Shown one piece after another: positions 41,408 through 52,723 of a stretch of 64,000 nucleotides of DNA. The stretch lies in NCBI GenBank assembly GCA_021397835.1, contig JAJFZO010000433.1, positions 682,001 to 746,000 on the forward strand, given 5' to 3'. The translations under genes were made by a program, and so were the position numbers. This DNA comes from Moringa oleifera. Lineage: Eukaryota > Streptophyta > Magnoliopsida > Brassicales > Moringaceae. Under the pieces are notes generated by a model that saw only the letters and a program-made list of their open reading frames with translations, made no database searches and was not told where the DNA came from. Numbering within the stretch: the stretch's first letter is position 1; every line of letters begins with the position of its first letter.

Positions 41408-44400
41408 AGGTATTGTATGTCCCTAAATGGTTGCTAACCATAACTCCTCATTGTTTAGGTTGGTTGCAGTGTTTTGGGTTTCCCCTACTTATTTGATCAC
41501 TACTTGGCTGTTGCCACCAATGTTTTAAACATTTATTTATATTCATTACTTTCAGGATTTATATGAAATTGTATGGATATAGTCAGCGGTAGTTGAGTTC
41601 AGGCCGGACATCTTGCCTCTTGTTCTCAAGTTGGGAGTCCTGTTTGGTCCAGCTGGCTCAGGTTTTGAAAACTTAGGCTAAAATATGATGCAGCGAAGCA
41701 GAAGTATAGGTTATACAATGGAAGTGGTCATATGCTGTTGCAATAAATCAAGGAGCCAGGGATTGTTTTGAGCAAGTTATCTATGGAGATGGTTTGCAAA
41801 ACAAATAGTCAGTTTCGTTTGCTCCACTGTATAATTGTCATAGTAGTGTACTTGCATGGTCTTTCAATTGTTTGCTGCTGGGTGATTGGCCCTCCCAATG
41901 CCCCTTTTGAGACTGCATACTAGCATGGTATGAGAAGAAAATGGTTCATTCTTTTTCGTGTCATTGTTTGGTTGTCTTTGTTGCTTCAAAGTTGTTTTTC
42001 TACTAGTTTTCCTTTGATGCACCTGGTTTACCACTCACTGTCTGTTATGTGGAAAAATGTTAAAGATCTCCTGTATTTAAATGAAAAGCTGAAAAGCTGT
42101 TATTTATATAATGTTTCAGGTTTTTCTTTATGCGTGATTTTATATTACATTGATATCCTATTATGCATTGAATCACTCTATGAGATGGAAGATTTAAGAA
42201 AATGGGAGGATAAAAAGATTTGAAAGGATTAAAAGTTAGATGAACAAAGAATATTATTACTGAATTCAAAAGCTGGATTGAAGAGTAATCCAGGCCATTG
42301 AATGTGTGTTTATGTCCCATGTCATTTTATCTTGATAATGGAAAGTGTTGATCTTTCTTTCTTCTTGGTTTTTTTTTTTTTTGGGTACTTTTACCCATAC
42401 GATTCTGTTCTCTGAGGAGTGAATGAGAATAGGAAGAAGGTGTTAAAAACTGCTGATTGATGTGTTAGTGGAAATGGTATGTGTTCTAGGTTCTGCAGAA
42501 CAAGACTCTTGCTTCGTTATTTCATGCTGATGGGTTTAATAGTAGGTTGCTAAGCAGATTTTCCCGGAAACATGAAATGGGTATAATACTTTAATGGTTA
42601 GATTCGGTGGGTTTTGCATGACAAACATTGACTGTTTCAGAAGAAGTACTTGTAGATTTAGTGTTTTATTCCAGCAGGCCTTTAGCAACAGCTGTTGCTG
42701 TCCTTTCATCACTTGGCAATGGACAGTGGAAATTAGAATTCATGCTTATCATTTAGCAGGACAGAAACCTCTAGTCCAGACCACCATTTTGTATTTGTCA
42801 AAATACCTAAATGGTACAAATGCCACACTCCATGAGCCTGGCTGGCAGCACTAACACATTTGATTAGAACCTGAGGTCCATAAAATACTTACTATTACAA
42901 TAAAAAATAGCGGTTACACATTGGTAAGTGAGTAGTAATGCTTACAAGAAAGACATTTATTGACATAATTTCATGTTACCGAGGGAGTAGGGTTCAGCTT
43001 TTTGGCCTCCAACCACATCCTTGTCTTCCATATAAGAGCTCAGCTTTTGATGTGTATCATGTCACAGTATCTCTTAAATGAAAGCATTGGGAAGTGAGAA
43101 GGTGCAACAGCTAAATCCCACCATCCCCAATTTTGCCTGATTTGATTATTCATTTTAGGGTCCATTGGAGACAGAGCTGCTTCCGGCAGGTCAGACCCAG
43201 AAGTCTCTCCTTCTTCTTCAGGCCTTCTTTCTCCCTTTGGCATATCAGTAGAATAAACAATTGGATGCTAGGAAGGATCTGCTATGGCCTTTCTCGTGGT
43301 CCTCCTTGTTGGCTGTATGAGTTGTCTCTTTGTTGCTGCTTTCCTTTTCATTCTGCTTACCATATAAGTGCTTACGTTTTTGTCTCTCTTTCCATCTTCC
43401 TATGATTTATTTCCTACTGCTTTCCTTATACTATGAAAGGCAATTCTTCTTTTTAATGCATTCCCCTAATAATATCATTTTCCTAACTTCCTTCAAGTGC
43501 ATACACAAAATATGAAAGTCACATAAAAATAGGAGTAAGTTCTTTCTTTAGATTGAGTTGTATTGACTTTTTAAATAGATATTGATACGTAATAATTTGA
43601 TAAAAATTAATAAGTAAGATTTTATGTATTTTTTATTATATTAATATTTTGAATTAAACAAAACTTTCAATTCAAAAGTAAATCAACAAAAATTTAGATC
43701 AGCACATATATATATATATATAATATTCTTCCTTAAAGAGTGACCCTTTTGTCATAATCATTAATATCATATCATACATAAATTTATTAAATAATACTTT
43801 TATAATGGTAAGAAATTTGATTGTAACATATAATTTTTATATTTGAGCCATAATTAAAAACAGTAATAAATTAAATATCATCAAATAAATTTGTTGTCTT
43901 TTAAAAAATAGAGCAAAATATGATTATGAAGTAGTTGGTGTACACATTATATGATTTAGAGTACTAATAAGAGGATTAATGACCCATTTAAACACATTTG
44001 CATTTGGTTGCTTAGGACTCTCTTTGAGAAGGAACCAAACAGGTTTGGTGGGGTCCAGCCGAGTCACAGAGGCGGCGAGTACTGTATATTTGTGTAACCT
44101 AGGCGAGTGAGGGTAATCAACCGTTTTTGCATGCTGCCACGTGGACTGCATCTCTTGTGCAAAATTTGGCGGGTGGGGGGGTGTCTCGCCTCCTAATTTT
44201 TTTTTAAGTTGGATATTTATTCTGTTTCGGCTGAGCTTCTGTTGCGCACCAAGGGCATTCCTGCCTTTTCATATTCAGGGAAACCTCGCGGCTAGGGTTT
44301 TTGTGTCCATTCCCTGTCCAGATATACTACATTTCCCTCCCTGTCTCTGTCCTATCTCTGTTTTCGCTCCCTCCCTGCCCCCCTCTCGCGAACTTACATG

Positions 44401-44689
44401 TTTCTTTTTGCCATTTGATCCGTTCTCTGCTCTCTGCTCTCTGCTCTCTGTTCCCTCCCTGTTTTTACTTACTTTTCGTTTCTTTGATATTTTTTTCTCG
44501 TTCGGAAAGGCCTAGCTTCGTTCTTTTCTTATTCCTCCTCTGTTATCTCTTTCCAAGAGCTTTTTCAGGGTCAGAGCGGCGGATTTTGTACTTAGGTAAC
44601 TAGCAGAGTCTGCTGCTTCTCCATCTTTCTTAAACTCTCCTTTTCCTTGCACTTTCTCTGTTGATCTCAAGATCTTGGAAAAGTGGCTC
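41408..44689. other. Intergenic region between importin alpha and GATA genes
   Basis: 41.4-41.9 kb is probably 3' UTR of importin alpha. 42.5-43.4 kb has ordinary composition; on the minus strand at 43243-43040 there is a 67-codon frame of coding-like composition that I do not recognise. 43.55-43.9 kb is AT-rich. 44.0-44.69 kb is the GATA gene promoter and leader, with a TAGGGTTT telo-box near 44293-44300 and CT-rich DNA downstream. Confidence 0.45.
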
Positions 44690-45849
44690 ATGGGTGTGAT
44701 GGATCCAAATGAAAAGGTGAGTTAAAAGAGAGTGATCATGGTCCTCAATGCTTTGTTCGTTTAGCGTATGGTTGACTTTCTGATTCTTGTTTTGGTAATG
44801 ATGCAGAAATCATCGATTGAAGAGATGAGCGAGAACAAGAGGTACTGTACTGATTGCAAGACCACGAGGACCCCTTTGTGGAGAGGTGGCCCAGCCGGAC
44901 CCAAGGTGAATCATAGCTGACCTTCTTGGGTATCAGCTTTATTGCACTCTTTTGGGTTTATTTTGAATTCGGTTCTCTCTTTTTGCCATCTCTCTTTTCT
45001 TTTTTCTTTTTTTTTTTGGGTAAATCTTTCTTTTCCAAACAAGCAAGCGGGTCGTATGAGTTCTATTTTCACTATTTGGGACCATTTGACCAAAATCTGC
45101 ATTACCTATTTGATCGTGCGGTCTTGTTTTCAATGAAAGAAACGATTGATTTGACTGTTACAATGTCTTGATTTGGGTTGGATTTGTTTGCTGTTCATGA
45201 TTTTCTCATGAATCACCAGCTACCAGGCTTCTTTGTTTATGTTTTCTTGTTCTGGCTTTCTCTCTTGATCCTTAGTTTCCTTTCTTGGATTGGATCTCTG
45301 CCACTGTTTGTTTTCAAATCCGAATGACTGCCCATTAGGTTTTTAACGTCAATTTTTCTCTCTTGATTTGGGTTTGTTGATTTTCATATGGGTTGTGTAA
45401 TACCTCTTTGTTCTTTCCTTAATGTGTGGTTTTGGGAACTGATCACTGTTTCTCCATCGCAGTCTCTTTGTAACGCTTGTGGCATCAGATACAGGAAGAA
45501 GAGAAGAGCCCTGATGGGCTTGGAGAAAAAAACAGAGAAGAAGAGATCCCATAACACCACAGCCACCACCCACAACACAAGCACTACTACTGACACTGCC
45601 CCTACTCACATTCGCAAGGAAAACGTCAATGACAATGGATTTAGCCAGTTGTTAAAGGTGAGACTGATGGGTTTCGGCAATGGGTTTTTGTCGCGAAGAT
45701 CGTCTTCATCGTCATCCTCATCGTCATCATCACCGCCACCGCCAGTGGTGGTGAAGAAGCAGAGGTGCCAAAGGAGAAGGAAGTTGAAAGAGGAGGAACA
45801 AGCTGCTTTTTCTCTGATGGCGTTATCTTGCGGCTCTGTTTTTGCGTAG
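44690..45849 (+). CDS. B-class (LLM-type) GATA zinc-finger transcription factor
   Basis: A 170-residue nuclear DNA-binding protein with one GATA finger. Three exons: 44690-44716, 44807-44905, 45463-45849. The finger is the plant C-x2-C-x18-C-x2-C type: CTDCKTTRTPLWRGGPAG then LCNACGIRYRKKRRA, a basic tail that completes DNA contact. A Thr/His-rich linker and an eleven-serine run followed by prolines come next. The C-terminus EEEQAAFSLMALSCGSVFA fits the LLM domain of B-GATAs with the first Leu-Leu replaced by Ser-Leu. It therefore belongs to the GATA15/16/17 or GATA23 group, which act in greening and cytokinin or auxin responses. From memory GATA23 lies between CBP60g and DPD1 in Arabidopsis, the same setting as here, although other genes intervene in this window. 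The second Met (codon 4) could also be used as start. Confidence 0.9.
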
Positions 45850-46176
45850 ATGACAACAGAACAAAAAAGGAGAGGGGGCGTTACAGAGCAGAAGCAGACC
45901 CTAGCGCACCACGAATAGCCAGATACACAGGACCCTTTTTTTTTTTCACCCCCTCTGATTTGTCTCCATCTGCTTCTCTTTTCTTACGCTTTTTTAATTT
46001 AACCAGTAAAGATAGGGAAAATCCCTTCCCCTCTCTTTTTGCCATAGGAAAAGTCAAAAGCAAAGTTGGGCTCATGGTCTGTTTTCTGTTTTTGGTGATG
46101 TTATATCTCGCAGCCAGCAGCCAGCCCTGCTGTAAATAGTAGTAAATCCGGAAGTATTAGCAGCTATTTATCTTCA

Positions 46177-46213
46177 ATCTCTCTCTCTCTCTCTCTCTCT
46201 CTGTCTGTCTGTG
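46177..46213. repeat. CT microsatellite passing into CTGT units
   Basis: About twelve CT units followed by CTGT repeats, downstream of the GATA coding region. Confidence 0.8.
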
Positions 46214-47883
46214 TTCATTCATAAACATTGATTCATTTGGTTTCTGCCCACCAAAGAACAGAAGAAGACAGATTCTAATACCCATTGCAGTAAATTAATG
46301 GGAGCATAAGCCATTAGAACACAGGTTGTTTACATGCGATATATTGGGTACTGTGGGAACTTTATATACATATGAGAAGCAAATGATGCTGGATGAATTG
46401 GTTGGTAATGTGTTCTGGAATCTGCATCTTCTGTTTTGATTTTTTGTTGATTTTTTAAAAAATATATGATATATTTTTTATAATTTATCATGCAAAAAAG
46501 TTATTAAATTAAATTTTAATTATTAATTATTATATTGTTAGATATTAATATTTTAAAAGATAAAGATCTTGGGATTGTGTAAGTTGTTTCAAAAAGTTGG
46601 AAAAGTATCTTTAATAATTTTACAATATTAATATAAAGATAAATGAATTTTAATTATTAGTTTTATTAAATTAAGAATTTTCGTTTTATTTTAAAATATC
46701 ATTAAAAATTAATAACTATATAAAATTTTAAACGAGACATGGAAAAAAATCACGAGAACTAAAGATTTACATTCTGATGAAAATTTTTTTGAGATAAATT
46801 ATATTAATTTTAACATTTATAATTTATAATGCATGAAATAATAGTCATATGCATAATCCACTTATTGTTATTGATCAACTATTTTGAGTATTTGATTACA
46901 TCTCTGATTGGGTTCACCTTTTTCTGATATAATTATATTTTAGATAAAAATTATTTAAAATACTAAATTTTACTTTTTCTTTTAAGTTAAGTATGGGCTT
47001 TTAAAATAAAATCTAACAAATTTTAATTTATTAATTTTATTTATATTAAATTTTAATTTTAAAAATATAAAACATTTAATAATTTTTTTATTTTCAAGTA
47101 TATTTTATATCGTATATTTCATGTTGATTTTATTTTTGAAATTTGAATAATTTATTGTTAGAATAAAATTATTTTAATAGATAGTGCAATTTTTTTTAAA
47201 AAAATTTAATACTCAAAATATTTTGATTTTTGTTGAATGATAATTTAAAAATTTTTAAAAATTTATAAAAAATTAAAATAAAATTATTATAATTTTTTTA
47301 ATTTAATTATTTTTTATAAAATTTAAATTAATAAAATAAAATAAATTCATAATTTTAAATCAGGTTCACCCAAACATCTTTAATTACACATTACAAGTTG
47401 GGCCGGTTTGACCACAAAAACTGGCCATGCTTCACGGCCTCCAATTGGGCTGTGCCGCCACACCACTACTGATGTCTACAATGGAGCCCAACGACCTCCA
47501 AAACGTGCCGTTTTGGTCAACATTGCTTGCGCAAGTGATTCAAAGCAAAGAATAAACCCATGCGATGCTCTTCTTGACGTGCACGCGTCCCATCCCATAT
47601 TCCTTTCTCCCTTTAACAAACAATGATTAATTACTAATTACTTTCATAAATGTTATTTAACCAACTAATTATATTAATATACCATTTTATTAATCGGGAC
47701 TGTGAGCCTAATGATGCGGGCCGGGTTTTTGGATCGTGGCGATGGATCCGAAACTCCCTGTCTGTGTCTGTAAGCAGCGTTAGGCTTTGCCCGAGATTCT
47801 TTCTCGCTCCACAATCCGCATTGCATGAGGTCTCCTCTCCCTCAAAAAAATATCCGAACCATGCCTCTCTTTCTCTCTAATCT

Positions 47884-47892
47884 CTATAAATA
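47884..47892 (+). promoter_or_regulatory. DPD1: TATA box of DPD1
   Basis: CTATAAATA follows a CT-rich stretch and is a near-perfect plant TATA box. It is 1.45 kb before the start codon, so use of this site requires a long, probably spliced, 5' UTR. Confidence 0.5.
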
Positions 47893-49342
47893 CTTAAGTT
47901 GAAGTTTTTCTCACGAATGTGCTTTCTTCCAATCTTAAAATACTACGCATGCCAGGCATGTCTCTCTCTCCGCTTTATTGTCTGTGTTGTTTGTAGAGAA
48001 AATTAGAGAAGCTAAGAGAAGCTTCAAGACCATATTGAATTAAGTTCAACTTCCCTGCTCTGTTCTTGGTTTTTTTGATTTCCCATCAATGAAAGCCAAC
48101 ACAACACATTTAAGCTGTTGTTTTATGGTCTCGGACAATGAAAATCCTAGTTTGTTAATGGTACTTGATTTTTAGTATTATTCCTTGGGAAACAAAAGGG
48201 ATCGGTGCGCCTGCTTAGATCATCCAATCTGAAGAAGAAACTAGTTTTGATTTTTTTTTCCTCTCTCTACAGAGTTGAAGCGTATGACTTCTGTCTGGCG
48301 ATTAAATGTGGGCATTGAGAGTTAGTTGTTTTATCAAATGGTTATTTATTGTTCTATTGTAATCCCATTTTAAGGGCTTCTTTTATTGTGATATAAAGCC
48401 TTGGGAGTAATTGGGATTCACGTCTCTGTTTGTGGACCGCTTTTCGGCTTCTATAGCAAGAGTTGGCTTAGAAATGATACTCGTGCAGTATTAATTTGGT
48501 GCCTAATTTTGGACTAATGGTTTTTGCTTGCGGCTATAACCATTCCTTCTTGCTGTGTCTTTGGGAATGAGTATAAATCTTTATAAATTTTTTTAACCTG
48601 TGCTAGTTATTTGCTGATAATGTTTGGTGAAAAGAAACTGGAAACGGAAACCATGGCTGTGTTAGCTAACCCAAATAGTTCATTTCAGTTGATTTAACTC
48701 AAGATTTTGGTTTTGATTAGGGAGAATTTAGGCTTTTGATTTTCAAAGATATTAGACTTCCTTCTTTTGTATCTACCTGAGGGAGTTGAAGTTGGTTTTT
48801 CCCCTGTGTACTTAGTCTAGGGATATTGTTTTTATGATGAATCGATGAAAGGATTGGAGAACTTTGTCAATCTATAAAATGCACTTTTGTTCTCACTGTC
48901 TCATGGAAAAGTTCAGCAGATCTGGGCCTTCTGTTTGTGTCCTTGTTGATGGCGCATTTGCTTAATGGCTATTTGAAAGATTTCAGGTTGTCTTTGAATT
49001 TTTATGTATTGTTCTGTAATTTTGGATTCAGCCTTGAGGAAGACATAGCAACACTATAAGCAAGAAAAACAGGTTAATTTATCAGGCCATAAGATAGAAA
49101 TTCTGTGAGCAAAAATTTTACAAATATATATTTTGGAAAATTTAAGTGCATATTGTTTCATGTTGCAAATTTTTATCAAGCTGCATTGTCCTCATGATAG
49201 TTGTTCTCTGGTGCAAAATTTAATTATACATGTTTAGTGACAGTGAATCTGTTTCATCTTCATCATCAGGTCAAAGCCAGTTCGTCTGATGCGGAATTCT
49301 TTACCTGTTGCAATCTTTCTTTGTCATAGTTTGTGAGTTCTA

Positions 49343-51500
49343 ATGAGAACTCTTCCCATTTGCTTTTCCATCTTACAAGTTCCCAAATGCAGAATCCCTT
49401 CATTTGCTAATTTGTGTTGGGAAAGCTTCCATGGTTGGAGCAGGACTTCTGGAAAAAGTTCTAGCTTTACACTGTTTTGTTCGAAACCCTATGAGCTTGA
49501 AGGAGGTCATAGTAAGAGATGGATTAGAAGACCCGTGACTACAAAATCAGAAGGAAGAAAGAAGAGCCCTCAGAGCAGTAAACCTCCCACTGTCAGTCAT
49601 GAAATATTGGGGGGAACGGTGTCAACAAGCAGCACAGTTAATGTAAATAGAACAGGAATAACTGAAATTCAGAAAATTCAATATTTTGATATTCAACAGA
49701 AGATTGTCGAAAACAAAGACTTAACCAGTCTTGTTACTGTTATAGTTTTCGATATTGAGACTACTGGACTTAGCAGAGAGAATGAACGAATTATTGAGAT
49801 TGCACTTCAAGACCTCGTCGGGGGTGAAAACAGCACTTTTCAGACGCTAGTAAACCCCGAACGATATGTTCCAAATCATCATGTCCATGGCATTACAACT
49901 CGTATGGTCTGCAGACCTGATGTTCCAAGGTAATCTGTTACTTAATTGTTCATGAATTTCTTGTGTTCTTTTTATGTCATAGAAGAAATTGATCATGATG
50001 CCTGAAATTTTATTTGTATACGTGGATAAGGGTTGTAATTAGCATCATTATATGCTCACCTTTTCATTCAACGGAACTTCTGTTTGCTATTATTCCACTG
50101 AATTACAGCACCATCCCCGCTCACCACTACCAGATTTCTTGTAATGGAGCTATTGGAAAGCATGTATTAATAAATCAAGTAGACCTTTGGAATTGGCAAT
50201 GATAAGTGATCCCATGTTTCAGTAGAGATTAGCATGCATGGTTTTCAACGGAAAGATCTGTAGCACTGACAATTATCTTGAGGGTTTCTCTCTGATGTGA
50301 AATCATGCTTATAAAACGATTGAGGTTGTTTAAGATATATGTCTTATGATGTCTAAAAAAGAACTGTCACATTCTTTAGCTGCAGTTACTTTGGCTCTTC
50401 AACTTGATGTTTTTGGAATGTAAGAGTCCAGCTAGTAAGTGAAATATTTTTCTTCTTGTGAAAACTTCCTTGAACAATATTGAGGTCATTAAAATCATGT
50501 GTCATTATATCTAAATAAGAACTCTTCCATTCTTTAGCTGTACAGAATTCTTTTCGTTTGACCTATAGTCTGCAATGTAACATTGGAATTAGTAAGGTGG
50601 ATGAATCACTTTTGCTGCTGTAATGAATGCTAAGATGGTAGCACCCATTCTGATTGATCCTTGACCCGTTTTGCATTATGTTTGAGATTTGGTTCCTCCC
50701 TTTCTACCCTTTTATCTTCCCTTCCTTTCTCTGACTTTTTGGATACTAAGGGTCACAACCATTGATGGCAAGCATGCAGATGAGTGGGATGTCTGAGTCA
50801 GTTTCTCTCTTAAATCCTTTACTGTTTGATTTGCACTGTTCTTTAGTTTCATCTTGTGTTTTGATTGGTTTGTACCAAGTCCACCAGTGTTTTCTTTTTT
50901 CTTTATATATTCAGTTGATTGTAGTTCATCAATTTCTAGAGCACAGAAGAAATAAATTGTGCTTATAGGCAACTGTTTTTGTAGGATGGCAGACTTGATA
51001 CCCATCTTGCTGCAGTATGTGAGGAGCCGACAGAAACCGGGAGGCTACATACTATGGGTTGCACACAATGGTCTTCGTTTTGATTTTCCCTTTCTGTTCA
51101 AGGAATTTCGTCGTTGCTCTCATGAAATCCCCGAAAACTGGTTATTTGTGGACACACTTCCTCTAGCTCGGGAGATGATGAAGTCTGAAGGTGCCTCTCT
51201 CTCTCTCTCTCTCTCTTCTTTTCATGAATGTGATGGATTCTTGTTTAGCATGCTTTACAGATGATATTGATATTCTTGACAGGATCTAAGGTTTCTTCAG
51301 GACTATCTCTGCAAGCTCTGCGGGAGTACTACAGAATTCCTTTGGTTGGTTCAGCTCATAGAGCCATGTCTGATGTGAACTTGTTGGCGATGGTTCTTCA
51401 GAGATTGACATTCGACTTGAAACTGTCAGTCTCTGGCCTAGTTGAAAGATCTGTTACTGCCTTAGATATAATTACTAAAAAGAAGAAGACTTCAAGATAG
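49343..51500 (+). CDS. DPD1: Organellar DEDDh exonuclease DPD1
   Basis: A Mg2+-dependent exonuclease that degrades plastid and mitochondrial DNA in pollen and in ageing leaves. Three exons: 49343-49929, 50985-51190, 51283-51500; 336 residues. Residues 1 to about 60 are Ser/Arg/Lys-rich and poor in acids, consistent with an organelle transit peptide. The exonuclease domain shows all catalytic residues: VFDIETTGL (Exo I, Asp and Glu), WVAHNGLRFDFPFL (Exo II, Asp) and SAHRAMSDV (Exo III, His and Asp), so it is of the DEDDh type. RPDVPRMADLIPILLQYV and SRQKPGGYILWVAHNG resemble DPD1 closely. The basic tail is KKKKTSR. The start is the first ATG of the frame and gives a full-length presequence. 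Intron 1 (1.06 kb) contains an old internal duplication; intron 2 starts with a CT run right after the donor. Confidence 0.92.
50319..50640 (+). repeat. Degenerate tandem duplication in DPD1 intron 1
   Basis: Two diverged copies about 160 bp apart. Shared, in order: ATTGAGGT, a GTCTAAAAAAGAACT or ATCTAAATAAGAACT stretch, CATTCTTTAGCTG, then TGTAA near the end. The divergence shows that the duplication is old. It lies wholly inside the intron. Confidence 0.6.
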
Positions 51501-52723
51501 TTCAGGTCATTCTGACTATTTATTGTTAACTCTACTCTTACCAATAAAAATATCAAGCAATTGTTTATTCAAATCACAAGTTTTATGTGTCAATGAATTG
51601 GCAAAAGCAAGAAGCATAGAGTTTAGCTATTCTGTGGTATCTTTGTTCTTTCTTTGTGGAATACATATGTGGTGGCCATTTTTTTTCAAACAAAACTCTT
51701 TGCTTTTTCTGCAACTTCCTGGTAATTTGACTTGTATGAATTTACCTAAGCTTTAACAGAGCTCCGAGGAAAACATTATAATATGTTGTGACTTTCTGGG
51801 TTATGGATTTTCCTGGAATTCCAACACACTCCTTTATTCCTGTTTGATTACTCTTGATAGTCTGTATTTGCAGCTGTAGTTATTACGGGGACATAACAAT
51901 TTAAGATATCTTTATTTACTCAAGAGGGAGTAGTGAGTTGTCAAAAGAAATATTGGTTGCTTGGGCCTGGGAGGTTCAAGAAAAAATGAGATATTAAATG
52001 AGGATTAGAATTCTTAGAAAATGTAGATTTAAACTGTTGATTTTTTCCAAAAAAAAATGTTGATATGTAAAAATTTAACAAAATCAATGATTACAAAAAA
52101 ATGATTTTTTTAAAAAATCAACTTTAACTCCGATCACCAAAAGTTTTTCATCTATTAAGCAAATTCATAGTTTTGACAACAAAACAATTTTTCAGGATGC
52201 TGATAAAGACAACCATATAGGCCAGGGTAAGGTCCTGAAATCACACCATAAAGGGAAGCATCAGGTCTTTAAATCGATCACAACTAAATCAAGTGGATAA
52301 CTTCTTATTACTGCAAAAAGTAAGAATCGGCGCACCAGAATATGAAGCATGCATTTCATTTTTATTGCATGAAAAAATTGATACAAACAAATAAAAATGC
52401 CTGTTTCATCTTTGGGAACTATTTCAAGCTCCCAGGTAAATCAAAATCCTCAACAAAGGAATATTATAAGCTGTATACATTTTCCATTGCATTCATCCCC
52501 CACTTAAGACAAACACCCTGCCCCCTGGAAGTTGAAATCCAAAGATCCTCTACCAAAAAATTATAGAAAAGAGTACAAAAAAAAAAAAAGAAGGTAGATC
52601 ACCTGTTACATGTAACTGGGGACAATAAAGAACTCCTACCTGTGTATATATGGGAAACTGAGCATCTCTGACGTGTAAAAAGTTGCAAAATGTTAGTGGA
52701 CTGGAGCAATACATCATGACAGG
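51501..52723. other. Convergent 3' flanks of DPD1 and SYP4
   Basis: The plus-strand DPD1 and minus-strand SYP4 genes end facing each other here. The stretch holds their 3' UTRs and about 1 kb of plain non-coding DNA. I see no additional gene. Confidence 0.5.

Larger units (their letters stand above)
45850..49342. other. GATA 3' flank, intergenic region, and DPD1 promoter with long 5' leader
   Basis: 45.85-46.4 kb is 3' flank of the GATA gene and includes a CT run at 46177-46200. 46.44-47.35 kb is AT-rich. 47.4-47.9 kb is ordinary-composition promoter DNA ending in a TATA box. From about 47.9 to 49.34 kb there is no protein-coding signal; I infer the transcribed 5' leader of DPD1, most likely with an intron. 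Confidence 0.45.

Noticed and set aside
44141..44603. Two overlapping frames rich in Phe, Leu, Ser and Pro
   Set aside because: They are translations of the CT-rich GATA leader.
47408..47880. Two frames upstream of DPD1
   Set aside because: They lie before the TATA box and show no family resemblance; they are treated as promoter DNA.
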